Below, one piece after another: positions 1 through 8,531 of a stretch of DNA of 36,415 nt. A model generated the notes under the pieces. The model saw nothing but the letters and a program-made list of their open reading frames with translations, did no database searches and had not been told where the DNA came from. Numbering within the stretch: the stretch's first letter is position 1; each line of letters starts with the position of its first letter. The DNA lies in the NCBI GenBank assembly GCA_013151435.1, contig JAADIH010000191.1:1-36415 (forward strand), in the 5' to 3' direction. The DNA is from Alphaproteobacteria bacterium. GTDB lineage: Bacteria; Pseudomonadota; Alphaproteobacteria; Caulobacterales; Parvularculaceae. Position numbers and translations under genes: made by a program.

Positions 1-84
1 TCTCCCGCCTTTTCTGAATCGGCGACCCATCTTGGGGTTTGCCTGTCGCAGCATGAAACAAACGAGAATGAAACATGCCTTTAA
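1..84 (+). CDS. Possible C-terminal tail of an upstream gene (partial)
   Basis: Frame 1 is open from the window edge to a TAA at 82-84 and overlaps the start of cheY by ten bases. The visible end reads roughly SPAFSESATHLGVCLSQ. In related chemotaxis operons the gene before cheY is often a small STAS-domain protein, and this tail would fit such an ending. Frame 2 is also open here, so the assignment is weak; only the missing upstream sequence can settle it. Confidence 0.25.
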   Translation, partial: SPAFSESATHLGVCLSQHETNENETCL

Positions 85-440
85 GCGTGCTAGCCGTTGA
101 TGATTCGCGGACGATGAGAGAGATGTTGCGCCTTGCCCTCACGGAAGCGGGCTTTGAGGTGTCGCTTGCGGAGGATGGCGAGCACGGCCTTGAAGTGCTT
201 GCCGACATGGCGCCCAATGTCATTGTTACGGATATCAACATGCCGAAAATGGACGGTTTTGGGTTCATTGAGGGCGTAAGGCGTTCTGCCGAACATCGCG
301 TAACGCCGATACTCGTCCTGACGACAGAGTCGGCGCCGGAACTTAAAATGCGGGCCAAGAATGCCGGCGCCACCGGTTGGATCGTCAAACCATTTGATAA
401 AGACAAACTAGTCGACGCCATAAAACGCGTCGCTGCATAG
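75..440 (+). CDS. cheY: CheY-type single-domain response regulator
   Basis: This is a 121-residue receiver domain with no output domain, the usual length for CheY. The acidic pair D9-D10, the phospho-acceptor D53 (in TDINMP), the switch threonine T83 and the conserved K105 (in VKPFD) are all present, so it should be phosphorylated by CheA and act on the flagellar motor or serve as a phosphate sink. It is the first complete gene of the chemotaxis operon and lies 17 bases before cheA. A second, broken cheY lies downstream, so this copy may be the only intact regulator of this type in the window. The family assignment is secure; whether it is the motor-binding CheY or a sink is not visible. Confidence 0.95.
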   Translation: MPLSVLAVDDSRTMREMLRLALTEAGFEVSLAEDGEHGLEVLADMAPNVIVTDINMPKMDGFGFIEGVRRSAEHRVTPILVLTTESAPELKMRAKNAGATGWIVKPFDKDKLVDAIKRVAA

Positions 441-457
441 ATTCGGGAGCCTTTCCA

Positions 458-2638
458 GTGGATTCAATGGCGGAAATTAAGCAGACCTTTTTTCAGGAAT
501 GCGATGATTTGCTCGGTGAGTTAGAGACCGGCCTTATGGATATGGAGGGCGGCGACGGGGATTCTGAAACGGTTGCCGCGATTTTCCGTGCGGTCCACTC
601 AATCAAAGGCGGCGCCGGGGCGTTCGGGCTCGATAAGCTTGTGGCGTTTGCGCATATTTTTGAAACGACGCTTGATGAAGTCCGCGCGGACCGGTTGGAA
701 GCAACGCCTGATGTTTTGGGTGTGTTGTTGCGTTCGTCAGACGTATTGGCGGATTTGGTGCGCGCCGCCCAAGACGATAAGGAACTGGGCGATGACGCTA
801 CTGCGGGCCTCGTCGAAGAGCTGTCAGCATTCGTTGGAGATAAGGCAGGCGCAGCCGACGAGGCGCTAGCGGGCGGTGAGGATATTTCATTTGCGCCGCA
901 AGGCACGGCTATTGATCTTGATGATGTGTTTGGCGACCTTGGTGATGTTGAGGAAAATCAGTCCTTCACCATTAAATTCCGTCCGATGCCGGAACTCTAC
1001 GCAAACGCGAATGAAACCGTTCTGCTGTTCCGCAACCTGGCCGAGATGGGCGATGTAGAAGCCGTATGCGATGAATCGCAAATTCCAACGCTTGATGAGC
1101 TTGATCCGGAAGGCGCCTATCTTTCCTGGACGGTTACCGTTCACACCAGCCATAGCAAAGACGAGTTGCTGGAAATTTTCGAGTTTGTCGAGGATGACTG
1201 CACACTCGAAATTACCGCCGATGAGGCGTCGGATGACACGGACGAGCCCGACCTGGCTGATGATGATGCTATATCAGCCGAAGAAGAGGCGCCGCCGACA
1301 GAGGCAGATGGCACACCTGACGACGCCGGCTCTGGCGATGAGGCTGCAAGCGAAGACAATATTGTTTCACTAGCCGAGAAAAAAGCCAAGCCGGATGCTA
1401 AGGAGCAGGCGTCAAAGGAAAAAGATACAAGCGACGCGACGATACGGGTCAATCTTGTCCGTATCGACCGTCTCGTCAATCTGGTCGGCGAGCTGGTGAT
1501 CAATCAGGCGATGCTCACCCAGGGTGTGATTGACGCCGGGCTAGAGCGCGGCGATTCGGTTGAGGCGGGCCTTGAAGAGTTAAAACAACTGACGCGTGAA
1601 ATTCAAGACAGTGTCATGGCCATCCGTGCGCAACCGGTCAAAGCCTTGTTTCAGAGGATGTCGCGTATCGTCCGCGAAGCCGCAAGGGCGACGGAGAAAT
1701 CTGTACACCTCGTGATGGAAGGCGAGATGACGGAAGTCGATAAGACGGTTGTCGAACGTCTGGCGGACCCCTTGACCCACATGATCCGCAATGCGGTCGA
1801 TCACGGTCTTGAGAAGGCTGAAACACGCATTGCCAACGGCAAGCCCGCTGAAGGCACAGTGTCGCTCACAGCAGCACACCGTTCCGGCCGCGTTGTGATT
1901 GAGGTTTCCGACGATGGTGCGGGAATAAACCGTGAGCGTGTCAGAAACATCGCCATTGAAAAAGGTCTCATCAGTGAGGAAGATAAATTATCCGATAGCG
2001 ATATCGATAATTTGCTGTTTTTGCCCGGCTTTTCGACCGTCGAGAAGGTTTCTAACCTTTCTGGTCGCGGCGTCGGCATGGATGTTGTCAAGCGTGCTAT
2101 CCAGGCTGTCGGCGGGAGAATAATGATCTCATCGCAACCCGGAAAAGGCTCGACATTCTCTATCAGCCTGCCGCTGACACTTGCTATTCTCGATGGCATG
2201 GTCGTTGAAGTCGCTGACCAAACTCTGGTCGTTCCCCTTACGGCAATTGTTGAGACGTTGAAGCCGATGCCATCAGACATCCACGAACTAGGCGCCGGTG
2301 CAAAAGTTATATCAATCCGTGGTGAGTTTATTCCGATCATCGATGCCGGCCTTACTATGGGATATCGAACCGAACCGGCAGACCCGCTGACCGGGGTTGT
2401 GCTTTCGGTTGAAACGGAAGAGGGCGCGCGCGCTGCGGTGATCGTTGACACAATTCAGGATCAACGACAGGTGGTCATAAAAAGCCTGGAAGAAAATTAC
2501 GGCCATGTCGACAGCGTCGCTGCGGCGACAATCCTCGGCGACGGCAGGATTGCGCTCATTCTCGACGTTGACTCAATTATCGCTCGTGAAGGCGACGCGC
2601 CTTCATTTCAAGAAAATAGTCTAGCTGCAACAGGGTAA
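458..2638 (+). CDS. cheA: Chemotaxis histidine kinase CheA
   Basis: The 726-residue protein has the full CheA layout. An HPt domain at residues 1-110 carries the phosphorylated H47 in AVHSIKGG. A region at about 150-250 resembles a response-regulator docking (P2) domain. An acidic linker follows, then the P3 dimerisation segment from about 325, the HATPase domain with the N box (HMIRNAVDHG) and G boxes (DDGAGI, GRGVGMDVV), and a C-terminal CheW-like domain. It autophosphorylates in response to receptors and passes phosphate to CheY and CheB. The GTG start at 458 is preferred because GGGAG lies 8 bases before it; the in-frame ATG at 467 would be 17 bases away. It sits between cheY and cheW in one operon. 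Confidence 0.97.
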   Translation: MDSMAEIKQTFFQECDDLLGELETGLMDMEGGDGDSETVAAIFRAVHSIKGGAGAFGLDKLVAFAHIFETTLDEVRADRLEATPDVLGVLLRSSDVLADLVRAAQDDKELGDDATAGLVEELSAFVGDKAGAADEALAGGEDISFAPQGTAIDLDDVFGDLGDVEENQSFTIKFRPMPELYANANETVLLFRNLAEMGDVEAVCDESQIPTLDELDPEGAYLSWTVTVHTSHSKDELLEIFEFVEDDCTLEITADEASDDTDEPDLADDDAISAEEEAPPTEADGTPDDAGSGDEAASEDNIVSLAEKKAKPDAKEQASKEKDTSDATIRVNLVRIDRLVNLVGELVINQAMLTQGVIDAGLERGDSVEAGLEELKQLTREIQDSVMAIRAQPVKALFQRMSRIVREAARATEKSVHLVMEGEMTEVDKTVVERLADPLTHMIRNAVDHGLEKAETRIANGKPAEGTVSLTAAHRSGRVVIEVSDDGAGINRERVRNIAIEKGLISEEDKLSDSDIDNLLFLPGFSTVEKVSNLSGRGVGMDVVKRAIQAVGGRIMISSQPGKGSTFSISLPLTLAILDGMVVEVADQTLVVPLTAIVETLKPMPSDIHELGAGAKVISIRGEFIPIIDAGLTMGYRTEPADPLTGVVLSVETEEGARAAVIVDTIQDQRQVVIKSLEENYGHVDSVAAATILGDGRIALILDVDSIIAREGDAPSFQENSLAATG

Positions 2639-2642
2639 GACC

Positions 2643-3122
2643 ATGTCAGAAATAGAAATAAAAACGAAGAGCAATGATGACGCACTGGAGCTGGTGGCGT
2701 TTTGTGTGGGCGATCAGGAATATTGCGTGAACATTATGTCCGTACGAGAAATTCGTGGTTGGACGAAAGAAACGTCTCTGCCGTTGACGCCTGCTTATGT
2801 GCGCGGCGTGATAAATTTGCGGGGGTCAGTTGTCCCGGTTATCGATCTTGCGTCCCGCCTCGGTCTTGAACAGACAGAACCATCCGCGCGGCATGTAATC
2901 ATCATTATGCAGATTGGCGAGCAGGCGGTTGGGCTGGTCGTTGACGCCGTGTCGGACATCTTAACTATCCTGAAGGAAAAAATTCAACCAACCCCGGATG
3001 TGTCTTCCGAGGCTGCGAGAGGCTTTGTTGAAGGCGTGTTGGCGATGGAAGAAAGAATGATCAACTTACTCGATCTAGGCACCGTCCTGCCGAGAGATAC
3101 GATTGAAGGAATTGCAGCGTAA
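2643..3122 (+). CDS. cheW: Chemotaxis coupling protein CheW
   Basis: A 159-residue single CheW domain, of the usual family length. Typical features are the ELVAFCVGDQEYCVNI opening, VREIRGW, the LPLTPAYVRGVINLRGSVVPVIDL core and the closing MINLLDLG strand. It bridges the receptor signalling tip and the CheA P5 domain in the polar array. It starts 4 bases after the cheA stop, and its TAA overlaps the cheR ATG by one base (TAATG), so the three genes are translationally coupled. Confidence 0.96.
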   Translation: MSEIEIKTKSNDDALELVAFCVGDQEYCVNIMSVREIRGWTKETSLPLTPAYVRGVINLRGSVVPVIDLASRLGLEQTEPSARHVIIIMQIGEQAVGLVVDAVSDILTILKEKIQPTPDVSSEAARGFVEGVLAMEERMINLLDLGTVLPRDTIEGIAA

Positions 3123-4009
3123 TGCAGACCTCAGCGCAACGCCATAACAAAACAGAAGCGATCACGCCCGGCGAGTATCTTTTTACGGCGGATGATTTTC
3201 AACAGATTGCTACGTTGATAAAAGATGCGTCTGGCATCTCTCTGACCGAATCAAAGGTGTCTCTGGTTTATTCTCGGCTGGCGAAACGGTTGCGCGCTAA
3301 AGACATAAAAACATTCCGCGAATATTGCGCATTTGTGAAAAGCGACGACGGCGCTGAAGAACGCAACAATATGTTGAATGCGCTGACAACCAATGTAACG
3401 CGATTTTTTCGTGAGCCGCATCATTTTGATATCTTAAAATCTACTGTCTTGCCGCCATTGCTGGCGCAAGCCAAGCGCGGCGGGCGTGTGCGCATCTGGT
3501 CATCGGCCTGCTCCAGCGGCGAAGAGCCCTATTCCATCGCTTTAACGCTGTTGTCTCTTTTGCCGGATGCAACGTCATACGATATAAAAATTCTGGCGAC
3601 TGATATTGACAAAAATATTCTCGATAGAGCGCAAAAAGGCGTTTACAGGACATCCAATGTTGAGCCGGTTCCGACGAACTTGCAGCAGAAATATTTTGAT
3701 AAGGTCGGCAACGCAGGTGAGGAACTGTGCGTCAACGACACTGTTAAAAAACTTATTACGTTCCGACCGCTGAACCTGATTAGGCCATGGCCGGTAAAGG
3801 GCCCCTTCGATTTTGTATTTTGCCGCAATGTTGTGATTTATTTCGAAGAAGATACGCAACAAGAGCTTTGGCAAAAATATTACAACGTGCTTGCGCCGGG
3901 CGGGTGGCTGTTTATCGGCCATTCAGAACGCGTAACCGGACCGGCTGCGGCGGCGTTTAGTTCCGAAGGAATGACCGCTTACCGAGACAAAACAGGCGGC
4001 GAACGTTGA
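3122..4009 (+). CDS. cheR: Chemoreceptor glutamate methyltransferase CheR
   Basis: A 295-residue protein with an N-terminal helical CheR_N domain (about residues 20-90) and a C-terminal SAM-dependent methyltransferase domain. The SAM site is visible as SSACSSGEEPYSIA, followed by ILATDIDKNILDRA and FDFVFCRNVVIYF, all hallmark CheR segments. It methylates glutamates on receptor signalling helices and opposes CheB (8532-9572). Its start overlaps the cheW stop by one base. The receptor in this operon ends in an aromatic-acidic tail that could tether this enzyme. Confidence 0.96.
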   Translation: MQTSAQRHNKTEAITPGEYLFTADDFQQIATLIKDASGISLTESKVSLVYSRLAKRLRAKDIKTFREYCAFVKSDDGAEERNNMLNALTTNVTRFFREPHHFDILKSTVLPPLLAQAKRGGRVRIWSSACSSGEEPYSIALTLLSLLPDATSYDIKILATDIDKNILDRAQKGVYRTSNVEPVPTNLQQKYFDKVGNAGEELCVNDTVKKLITFRPLNLIRPWPVKGPFDFVFCRNVVIYFEEDTQQELWQKYYNVLAPGGWLFIGHSERVTGPAAAAFSSEGMTAYRDKTGGER

Positions 4010-4077
4010 ATGTGATTGTTACATTTCCCTATCAACCGAGAAATTCTGAGCGTATTTCTAAGTAAGAGGACAAAACC

Positions 4078-4474
4078 ATGGCGTTAAAAGATAAATTGAG
4101 AGTGATGGTCGTTGACGACATGTCCACGAGCCGCAGTTTGATCTATGACTGTTTTGACAAGCTCGGCATTAGCAATGTCAGTGCAGCCAAAAATGGGGCG
4201 GATGCGCTTAGCGCTATCAAGAAAAGCCCGGTGCATCTGGTTGTATCTGATTACAACATGCCGAATATGAACGGGCTGGAATTGCTCAAAGCGTTGCGTG
4301 GCAATGCCAAGAGCCAAGACGGAGAAGATCGGCTTTATTCTCGTTTCCGGCAGCCCAGACCAAACATTGGTCGATAAAGGGCGTCAGCTCGGTATGAATA
4401 ATTACCTGAAAAAACCGTTTAATCCGACAGATTTGGAACGTTGCATCAAGGAAGTATTCGGACGATTGGACTAA
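4078..4474 (+). pseudogene. cheY: Second CheY-like response regulator, frameshifted
   Basis: The first 80 residues are a good receiver domain: MVVDDMSTSRSL carries the acidic pair and VVSDYNMPNMNG carries the phospho-acceptor aspartate. Near 4310-4320 the frame is lost, and the unshifted frame stops at 4377. In the frame one base later the sequence resumes the receiver fold: GFILVSGSPDQ, then LKKPFNPTDLERCI with the conserved lysine, ending at TAA 4472-4474. Rejoined, the protein would be about 131 residues, the normal CheY length. One extra base would explain the break. A ribosome site (AAGAGGA) precedes the ATG. Because both halves are well conserved, a sequencing error or a very recent mutation is more likely than old decay. 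Confidence 0.85.
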
Positions 4475-4519
4475 TGCCTGGCCCCCGCGTTGTACAGTAA
4501 CAGTAGAGTAGCCGTTCCA

Positions 4520-4912
4520 ATGTTAGCCGTCGAAAAAGATACGGATAATTCCGGTCCAGATGCGCAGCTTGCCCTGCTGCTTGAGTTTGTTCAGCAAGAG
4601 CTGGACAGGCTTGCAGTGACAAGTGATCGCCTACAGGGCCAGATTGGCGAGCTACTGATAAGTGGCGGCGATGATTTGCCTGCTGATGTCTATCAAGTTC
4701 AAGATATCGATCGCGTGTCGCAAATTATTCATGACCTTGCCCGGTTTCTTAAATCTGTAGTCCTGCAAGTGCATCCGGAGTGGTGTATTGATGCAACGCA
4801 TGCGGCAGATAATATAATTATGAGTGAGTTGGCGTCACGCCTACGCGGAGAGCAAGATAATTCGCCTAAAGAACATGCGCCAGCTGCCGTTGGGGATTGC
4901 CTTTTTCTTTAG
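4520..4912 (+). CDS. Small unrecognised protein of the chemotaxis operon
   Basis: I do not recognise this family. From the ATG at 4520 it has 130 residues; a TTG at 4490 would add ten, and neither start has a clear ribosome site. It looks soluble and helical, with an N-terminal amphipathic segment (LLLEFVQQELDRLAVTSDRLQ), a middle segment (VQDIDRVSQIIHDLARFLKSV) and a polar tail. The middle helix contains D-R-V-S-Q, an Asp and Gln four residues apart, the same spacing as the catalytic pair of the CheY phosphatase CheZ; the length is far below classical CheZ. No CheZ is otherwise visible here. Its place just after cheY2 suggests a chemotaxis accessory, but the phosphatase idea is inference. 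Confidence 0.6.
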   Translation: MLAVEKDTDNSGPDAQLALLLEFVQQELDRLAVTSDRLQGQIGELLISGGDDLPADVYQVQDIDRVSQIIHDLARFLKSVVLQVHPEWCIDATHAADNIIMSELASRLRGEQDNSPKEHAPAAVGDCLFL

Positions 4913-4988
4913 AGTTGGAATCTGATATTATAAGCTATCCATAAAGTGCGCAGTCAGATTAAATTCCTTGCGGAAACAACATTTTACA

Positions 4989-5006
4989 GAACAACGTCTA
5001 TTGTTC
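4989..5006. repeat. Inverted repeat in the mcp upstream region
   Basis: The 240-base gap between the small protein and the chemoreceptor (4913-5153) contains no gene. It holds one perfect 6-base inverted repeat, GAACAA and TTGTTC with a 6-base spacer, about 150 bases before the receptor start. It could be a regulator site or chance. The receptor has a strong ribosome site (GAAGGAG) about 10 bases before its ATG, so this gap probably also contains a promoter, though I see no convincing -35/-10 pair. Confidence 0.3.
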
Positions 5007-5153
5007 AGATGCTTTGGCATCATGAGCTTATGGCTTTCTCATTCGTGCAATCTCTTACGGGTTTGATGAACCAGGTGCGTAGTAAACCCCAATTAACCAA
5101 TATGGTGTAGCGTCGTTCATGAAATTGTCCGTCCCCTGAAGGAGAAACCCAAA

Positions 5154-8100
5154 ATGAACCTCAAACGCCAATTTGCGCTGATCGCCGCCCCGCCGATTTT
5201 ATTTTTATTGTTAAACCCGCTTTACGGCGCGACAATTGGCTGGAATGGTATTCTTTTACCAGTGCTTGCAACGCTCACAATGACGCTGACAAGCATTGTT
5301 CTCTCTTACTATTTTGCGCGTCCACTTTTAGCAAAAATCTCCAACCTGTCAAAACGGGCAAAAGCGATTCGCCAGGCCGATGGTTCGACTTCGGGTGATG
5401 ATGCAAAAAACACGGATATTTTTGACGAAATTTCTGCGGTCTTTAAGAGGGTGACGCTAGAGCGCGAGGAAGTAAAAAATGCTCGCGAAACCCTTTCAGA
5501 AGCCAAAGCAAAACTCGATGCGATTGAACTTTCACAAGCAACGATTGAGTTAGATCTCGATGGAACGATTTTGGGCGCTAACGAAAATTTCCTCAACACG
5601 ATTGGTTATTCCCTCGATGAGATTAAGGGCCAGAATCATTCGATGTTCGTTGATGCGGAATATAAGTCGAGCCCTGATTATAAAGCTTTTTGGGACGGTT
5701 TGCGCCGCGGTGATTTCAATGCGGGCAAATTTAAGCGTATTGGCAAAGGCGGAAAAGAGATTTGGCTTCGGGCAAGCTACAATCCGATTCTCGATGAGAG
5801 CGGAAAGCCATATAAAGTTGTAAAATTTGCGTCAGACATTAGTGACACCGAAGAGGCGGCGCATGAAGCTCTCTTCAAGAGCTCTGCATTTGGCGGTTCA
5901 TCGGTTGCGATGATGATGGTCGATCGTGATTTCATCGTCACCTATGTCAATGAAGCGACCAAGCAGCTTCTGGCGGCGAATACGGATGCGTTCCGTGAGG
6001 TTTGGCCGAGCTTTAACGCTGATAATATCCTTGGCGCCTGCATAGACATGTTCCACAAAAATCCGGCGCATCAGCGCCAACTTTTGTCGGACCCATCGCG
6101 TCTTCCTTATCAGACCGAGATCACGGTTGGAGACCTTAAGTTTTCACTGAATGTTAGCGGTGTCTTCGACGCAGATCGAAACTATATCGGTAATACGTTG
6201 GAGTGGGCGGATGTAACGGTAGACCGTCTCAATTCGGGAATGTTGGATGCACTGTCGCGTTCACAAGCAACGGTTGAGTATAATCTCGACGGGGCGATCG
6301 TCAGCGCCAATGAAAACTTCCTGAAAACGATGGGTTATACGCTAGATGCACTCAAAGGCCAGCCTCATTCGCTACTTGTTGACGCAAAATATAAAGAAAG
6401 CTCAGAGTACAAAGCGTTCTGGGAAGCTTTGCGCCGCGGCGAATATCAGGCCGGAACCTACAAGCGGATTGGCGAGGGCGGAAAAGAAATCTGGATTCAG
6501 GCAAGTTACAACCCGATTCTCGACGCCAGCGGTAAGCCCTTCAAGATTGTTGAATTCTCGTCGGATGTGACCGAAACTGAAAACGCTGCACGCGAAGCAA
6601 CTTTCAAAAGCGCGGCGTTTGAAGGCTCATCGGTTGCGATGATGATGGTCGACCGCGACTTTATGGTCACTTATGTTAATGAGTCCACCACAAAACTTCT
6701 GTCAGAAAATGCAGATGTTTTCAGTGAATTTTGGCCAAACTTTAATGCGGCCCAAATCGTAGGGTCGTGTATTGATATATTCCACAAAAACCCTGCGCAT
6801 CAGCGTCAGTTACTTTCTGATCCCTCCCGCCTGCCATTTCAGACCGACATCGCCATTGGCGATTTCAGGTTCGCACTAAACGTAAGCGGTGTGTTTGACG
6901 CGAATGGCGATTATGTCGGCAATGTTCTTGAGTGGTCTGATGTGACGGCGGATCGGTTGAATGCCGGAATGCTCGCCGCCCTTGATCGTGCGCAAGCGAC
7001 GACTGAATTCTCGCTAGACGGTAAGGTTGTTGATGCGAACGAAAATTTCTTAAACGTTATGGGGTACAGCCTGGATGATATCAAAGGTAAACATCATAGT
7101 ATATTTGTTGATCAAGAGCTTAAAAACAGCCCCGACTATGGCGTTTTTTGGGAAGCGCTGAAACGCGGAGAGTTTCAATCGGGTGAGTATAAACGCACTG
7201 GAAGAAATGGCTCGGATGTCTGGATCCAAGCGTCATATAACCCGATTCTTGATGGCAGCGGCAAACCATTTAAAGTTGTCGAATTTGCATCCGACATCAC
7301 CGATGTTGTCAATCAGCGTCATAAGGATGAAGAAGAACGTCGTGAGACGGCGAAAGCGCAGCAGTTGGTTGTGGACTCGCTGGCCAATGGATTACGCAAG
7401 CTTTCCGATGGCGACCTTACCGACACCATCGAGACGGCATTTACAGCCGAATACGAACAGCTTCGTCATGACTTCAATAACGCGGTGTCGAAATTGAAAG
7501 AGACCATGGGAACGATTGTCACCACAGTGGAGGGCATTCGTCACGGGTCCGGAGAAATCAGCACCGCTGCGGATGATCTGTCAAAACGGACAGAAAACCA
7601 GGCGGCGACGCTGGAACAAACCGCCGCTGCGTTGGATGAGATTACGGCGACGGTGAAACAGACATCGGAAGGCGCGAATGAAGCGAACTCTGTTGCGTCG
7701 GAAGCTCGTAAAGAAGCGCAGACAAGCGGCGAAATTGTCAAAGAGACGGTTGAGGCGATGGGTGAGATTGAAAAATCATCCGTTCAAATCTCGCAAATCA
7801 TTGGCGTTATCGATGATATTGCATTCCAGACCAACCTGTTGGCGCTCAATGCTGGCGTTGAAGCTGCACGCGCAGGCGATGCCGGTCGAGGGTTTGCCGT
7901 TGTCGCACAAGAAGTACGCGCTCTCGCGCAAAGATCCTCCGACGCGGCCAAAGAGATCAAGGGCTTGATCACATCGAGTTCGCAACAGGTTGAAACTGGC
8001 GTTGAGTTGGTCGGTCGCGCAGGCACTGCATTGGCGGGAATTGCCGAACGTGTGGAGAGTGTCAGCACGCTGGTTTCCGAAATTGCCGCCTCCGCGAAAG

Positions 8101-8438
8101 AACAGTCGGTGAGCCTTTCGGAAGTCAACACCGCAGTCAACAAAATGGACCAGGTGACGCAACAAAACGCGTCCATGGTTGAGCAAACCACGGCCGCCAG
8201 TCACTCACTGGCCAATGATTCAGATGAACTCATGAGCCAGGTTGCTCACTTTAAAATTGGCGATCATAAATCAGGCGGTTCAGACGCTGCGCCGTCGCGC
8301 AATAAAAAAGGCGCCAAGCCCAAGCAGTCGGTGGCCGAACAACAAGACCGCGCGGCGTCTTTCGCATCTGCAACTAACGGGTCGGCGGCATTGCATGTAG
8401 AACCAGAGGTTAGCCAGGAAGACTGGCAAGACTTCTAA
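5154..8438 (+). CDS. Methyl-accepting chemotaxis protein with five PAS domains
   Basis: This 1094-residue chemoreceptor has two closely spaced N-terminal membrane helices (about 8-27 and 32-52) with almost no periplasmic loop, so it senses in the cytoplasm. A HAMP-like segment follows, then five PAS-type modules in alternating order a-b-a-b-a. The a modules read LDG.I..ANENFL...GY and end in KV.FASDI; the b modules begin SSVAMMMVDRDF. A second HAMP-like stretch lies at about 740-790, then the signalling hairpin with its tip at about 885-920 (AFQTNLLALNAGVEAARAG). A flexible linker ends in DWQDF, like the C-terminal pentapeptide that tethers CheR or CheB. PAS modules of this class often bind flavin or heme and sense redox or oxygen; the ligand here is not visible. 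Start chosen by GAAGGAG. Confidence 0.95.
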   Translation: MNLKRQFALIAAPPILFLLLNPLYGATIGWNGILLPVLATLTMTLTSIVLSYYFARPLLAKISNLSKRAKAIRQADGSTSGDDAKNTDIFDEISAVFKRVTLEREEVKNARETLSEAKAKLDAIELSQATIELDLDGTILGANENFLNTIGYSLDEIKGQNHSMFVDAEYKSSPDYKAFWDGLRRGDFNAGKFKRIGKGGKEIWLRASYNPILDESGKPYKVVKFASDISDTEEAAHEALFKSSAFGGSSVAMMMVDRDFIVTYVNEATKQLLAANTDAFREVWPSFNADNILGACIDMFHKNPAHQRQLLSDPSRLPYQTEITVGDLKFSLNVSGVFDADRNYIGNTLEWADVTVDRLNSGMLDALSRSQATVEYNLDGAIVSANENFLKTMGYTLDALKGQPHSLLVDAKYKESSEYKAFWEALRRGEYQAGTYKRIGEGGKEIWIQASYNPILDASGKPFKIVEFSSDVTETENAAREATFKSAAFEGSSVAMMMVDRDFMVTYVNESTTKLLSENADVFSEFWPNFNAAQIVGSCIDIFHKNPAHQRQLLSDPSRLPFQTDIAIGDFRFALNVSGVFDANGDYVGNVLEWSDVTADRLNAGMLAALDRAQATTEFSLDGKVVDANENFLNVMGYSLDDIKGKHHSIFVDQELKNSPDYGVFWEALKRGEFQSGEYKRTGRNGSDVWIQASYNPILDGSGKPFKVVEFASDITDVVNQRHKDEEERRETAKAQQLVVDSLANGLRKLSDGDLTDTIETAFTAEYEQLRHDFNNAVSKLKETMGTIVTTVEGIRHGSGEISTAADDLSKRTENQAATLEQTAAALDEITATVKQTSEGANEANSVASEARKEAQTSGEIVKETVEAMGEIEKSSVQISQIIGVIDDIAFQTNLLALNAGVEAARAGDAGRGFAVVAQEVRALAQRSSDAAKEIKGLITSSSQQVETGVELVGRAGTALAGIAERVESVSTLVSEIAASAKEQSVSLSEVNTAVNKMDQVTQQNASMVEQTTAASHSLANDSDELMSQVAHFKIGDHKSGGSDAAPSRNKKGAKPKQSVAEQQDRAASFASATNGSAALHVEPEVSQEDWQDF
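5535..7310 (+). repeat. Internal in-frame repeat of PAS modules, 729-base period
   Basis: The coding sequence repeats with an exact 729-base (243-residue) period. The same CAAGC landmark before the a-type PAS module falls at 5535, 6264 and 6993. Two full a+b units are followed by a third unit that contains only the a module. The units are clearly similar at protein level but diverged at DNA level, so the duplication is not very recent, yet no insertion or deletion has changed the period. Confidence 0.9.
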
Positions 8439-8447
8439 TTCGACGAC

Positions 8448-8501
8448 GAGGCAAGCGGCGCTCTTTCTCAATGAAGGCGTGCCGCTTGCCTCATTAATTT
8501 T
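8448..8501 (+). terminator. Rho-independent terminator after the chemoreceptor gene
   Basis: A perfect 12-base inverted repeat begins 9 bases after the mcp stop: GAGGCAAGCGGC at 8448-8459 and GCCGCTTGCCTC at 8481-8492, followed by ATTAATTTT. The stem is GC-rich with a 21-base loop. It lies between mcp and cheB and could reduce transcription into cheB and cheD. Confidence 0.75.
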
Positions 8502-8531
8502 CATGCCTGTCAGAAGCAGCCGGTAGTATAT

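Noticed and set aside
4989-5006. LexA-box reading of GAACAA...TTGTTC
   Set aside because: Alphaproteobacterial LexA sites are direct repeats with a different spacing, and a chemoreceptor is not an expected SOS gene.
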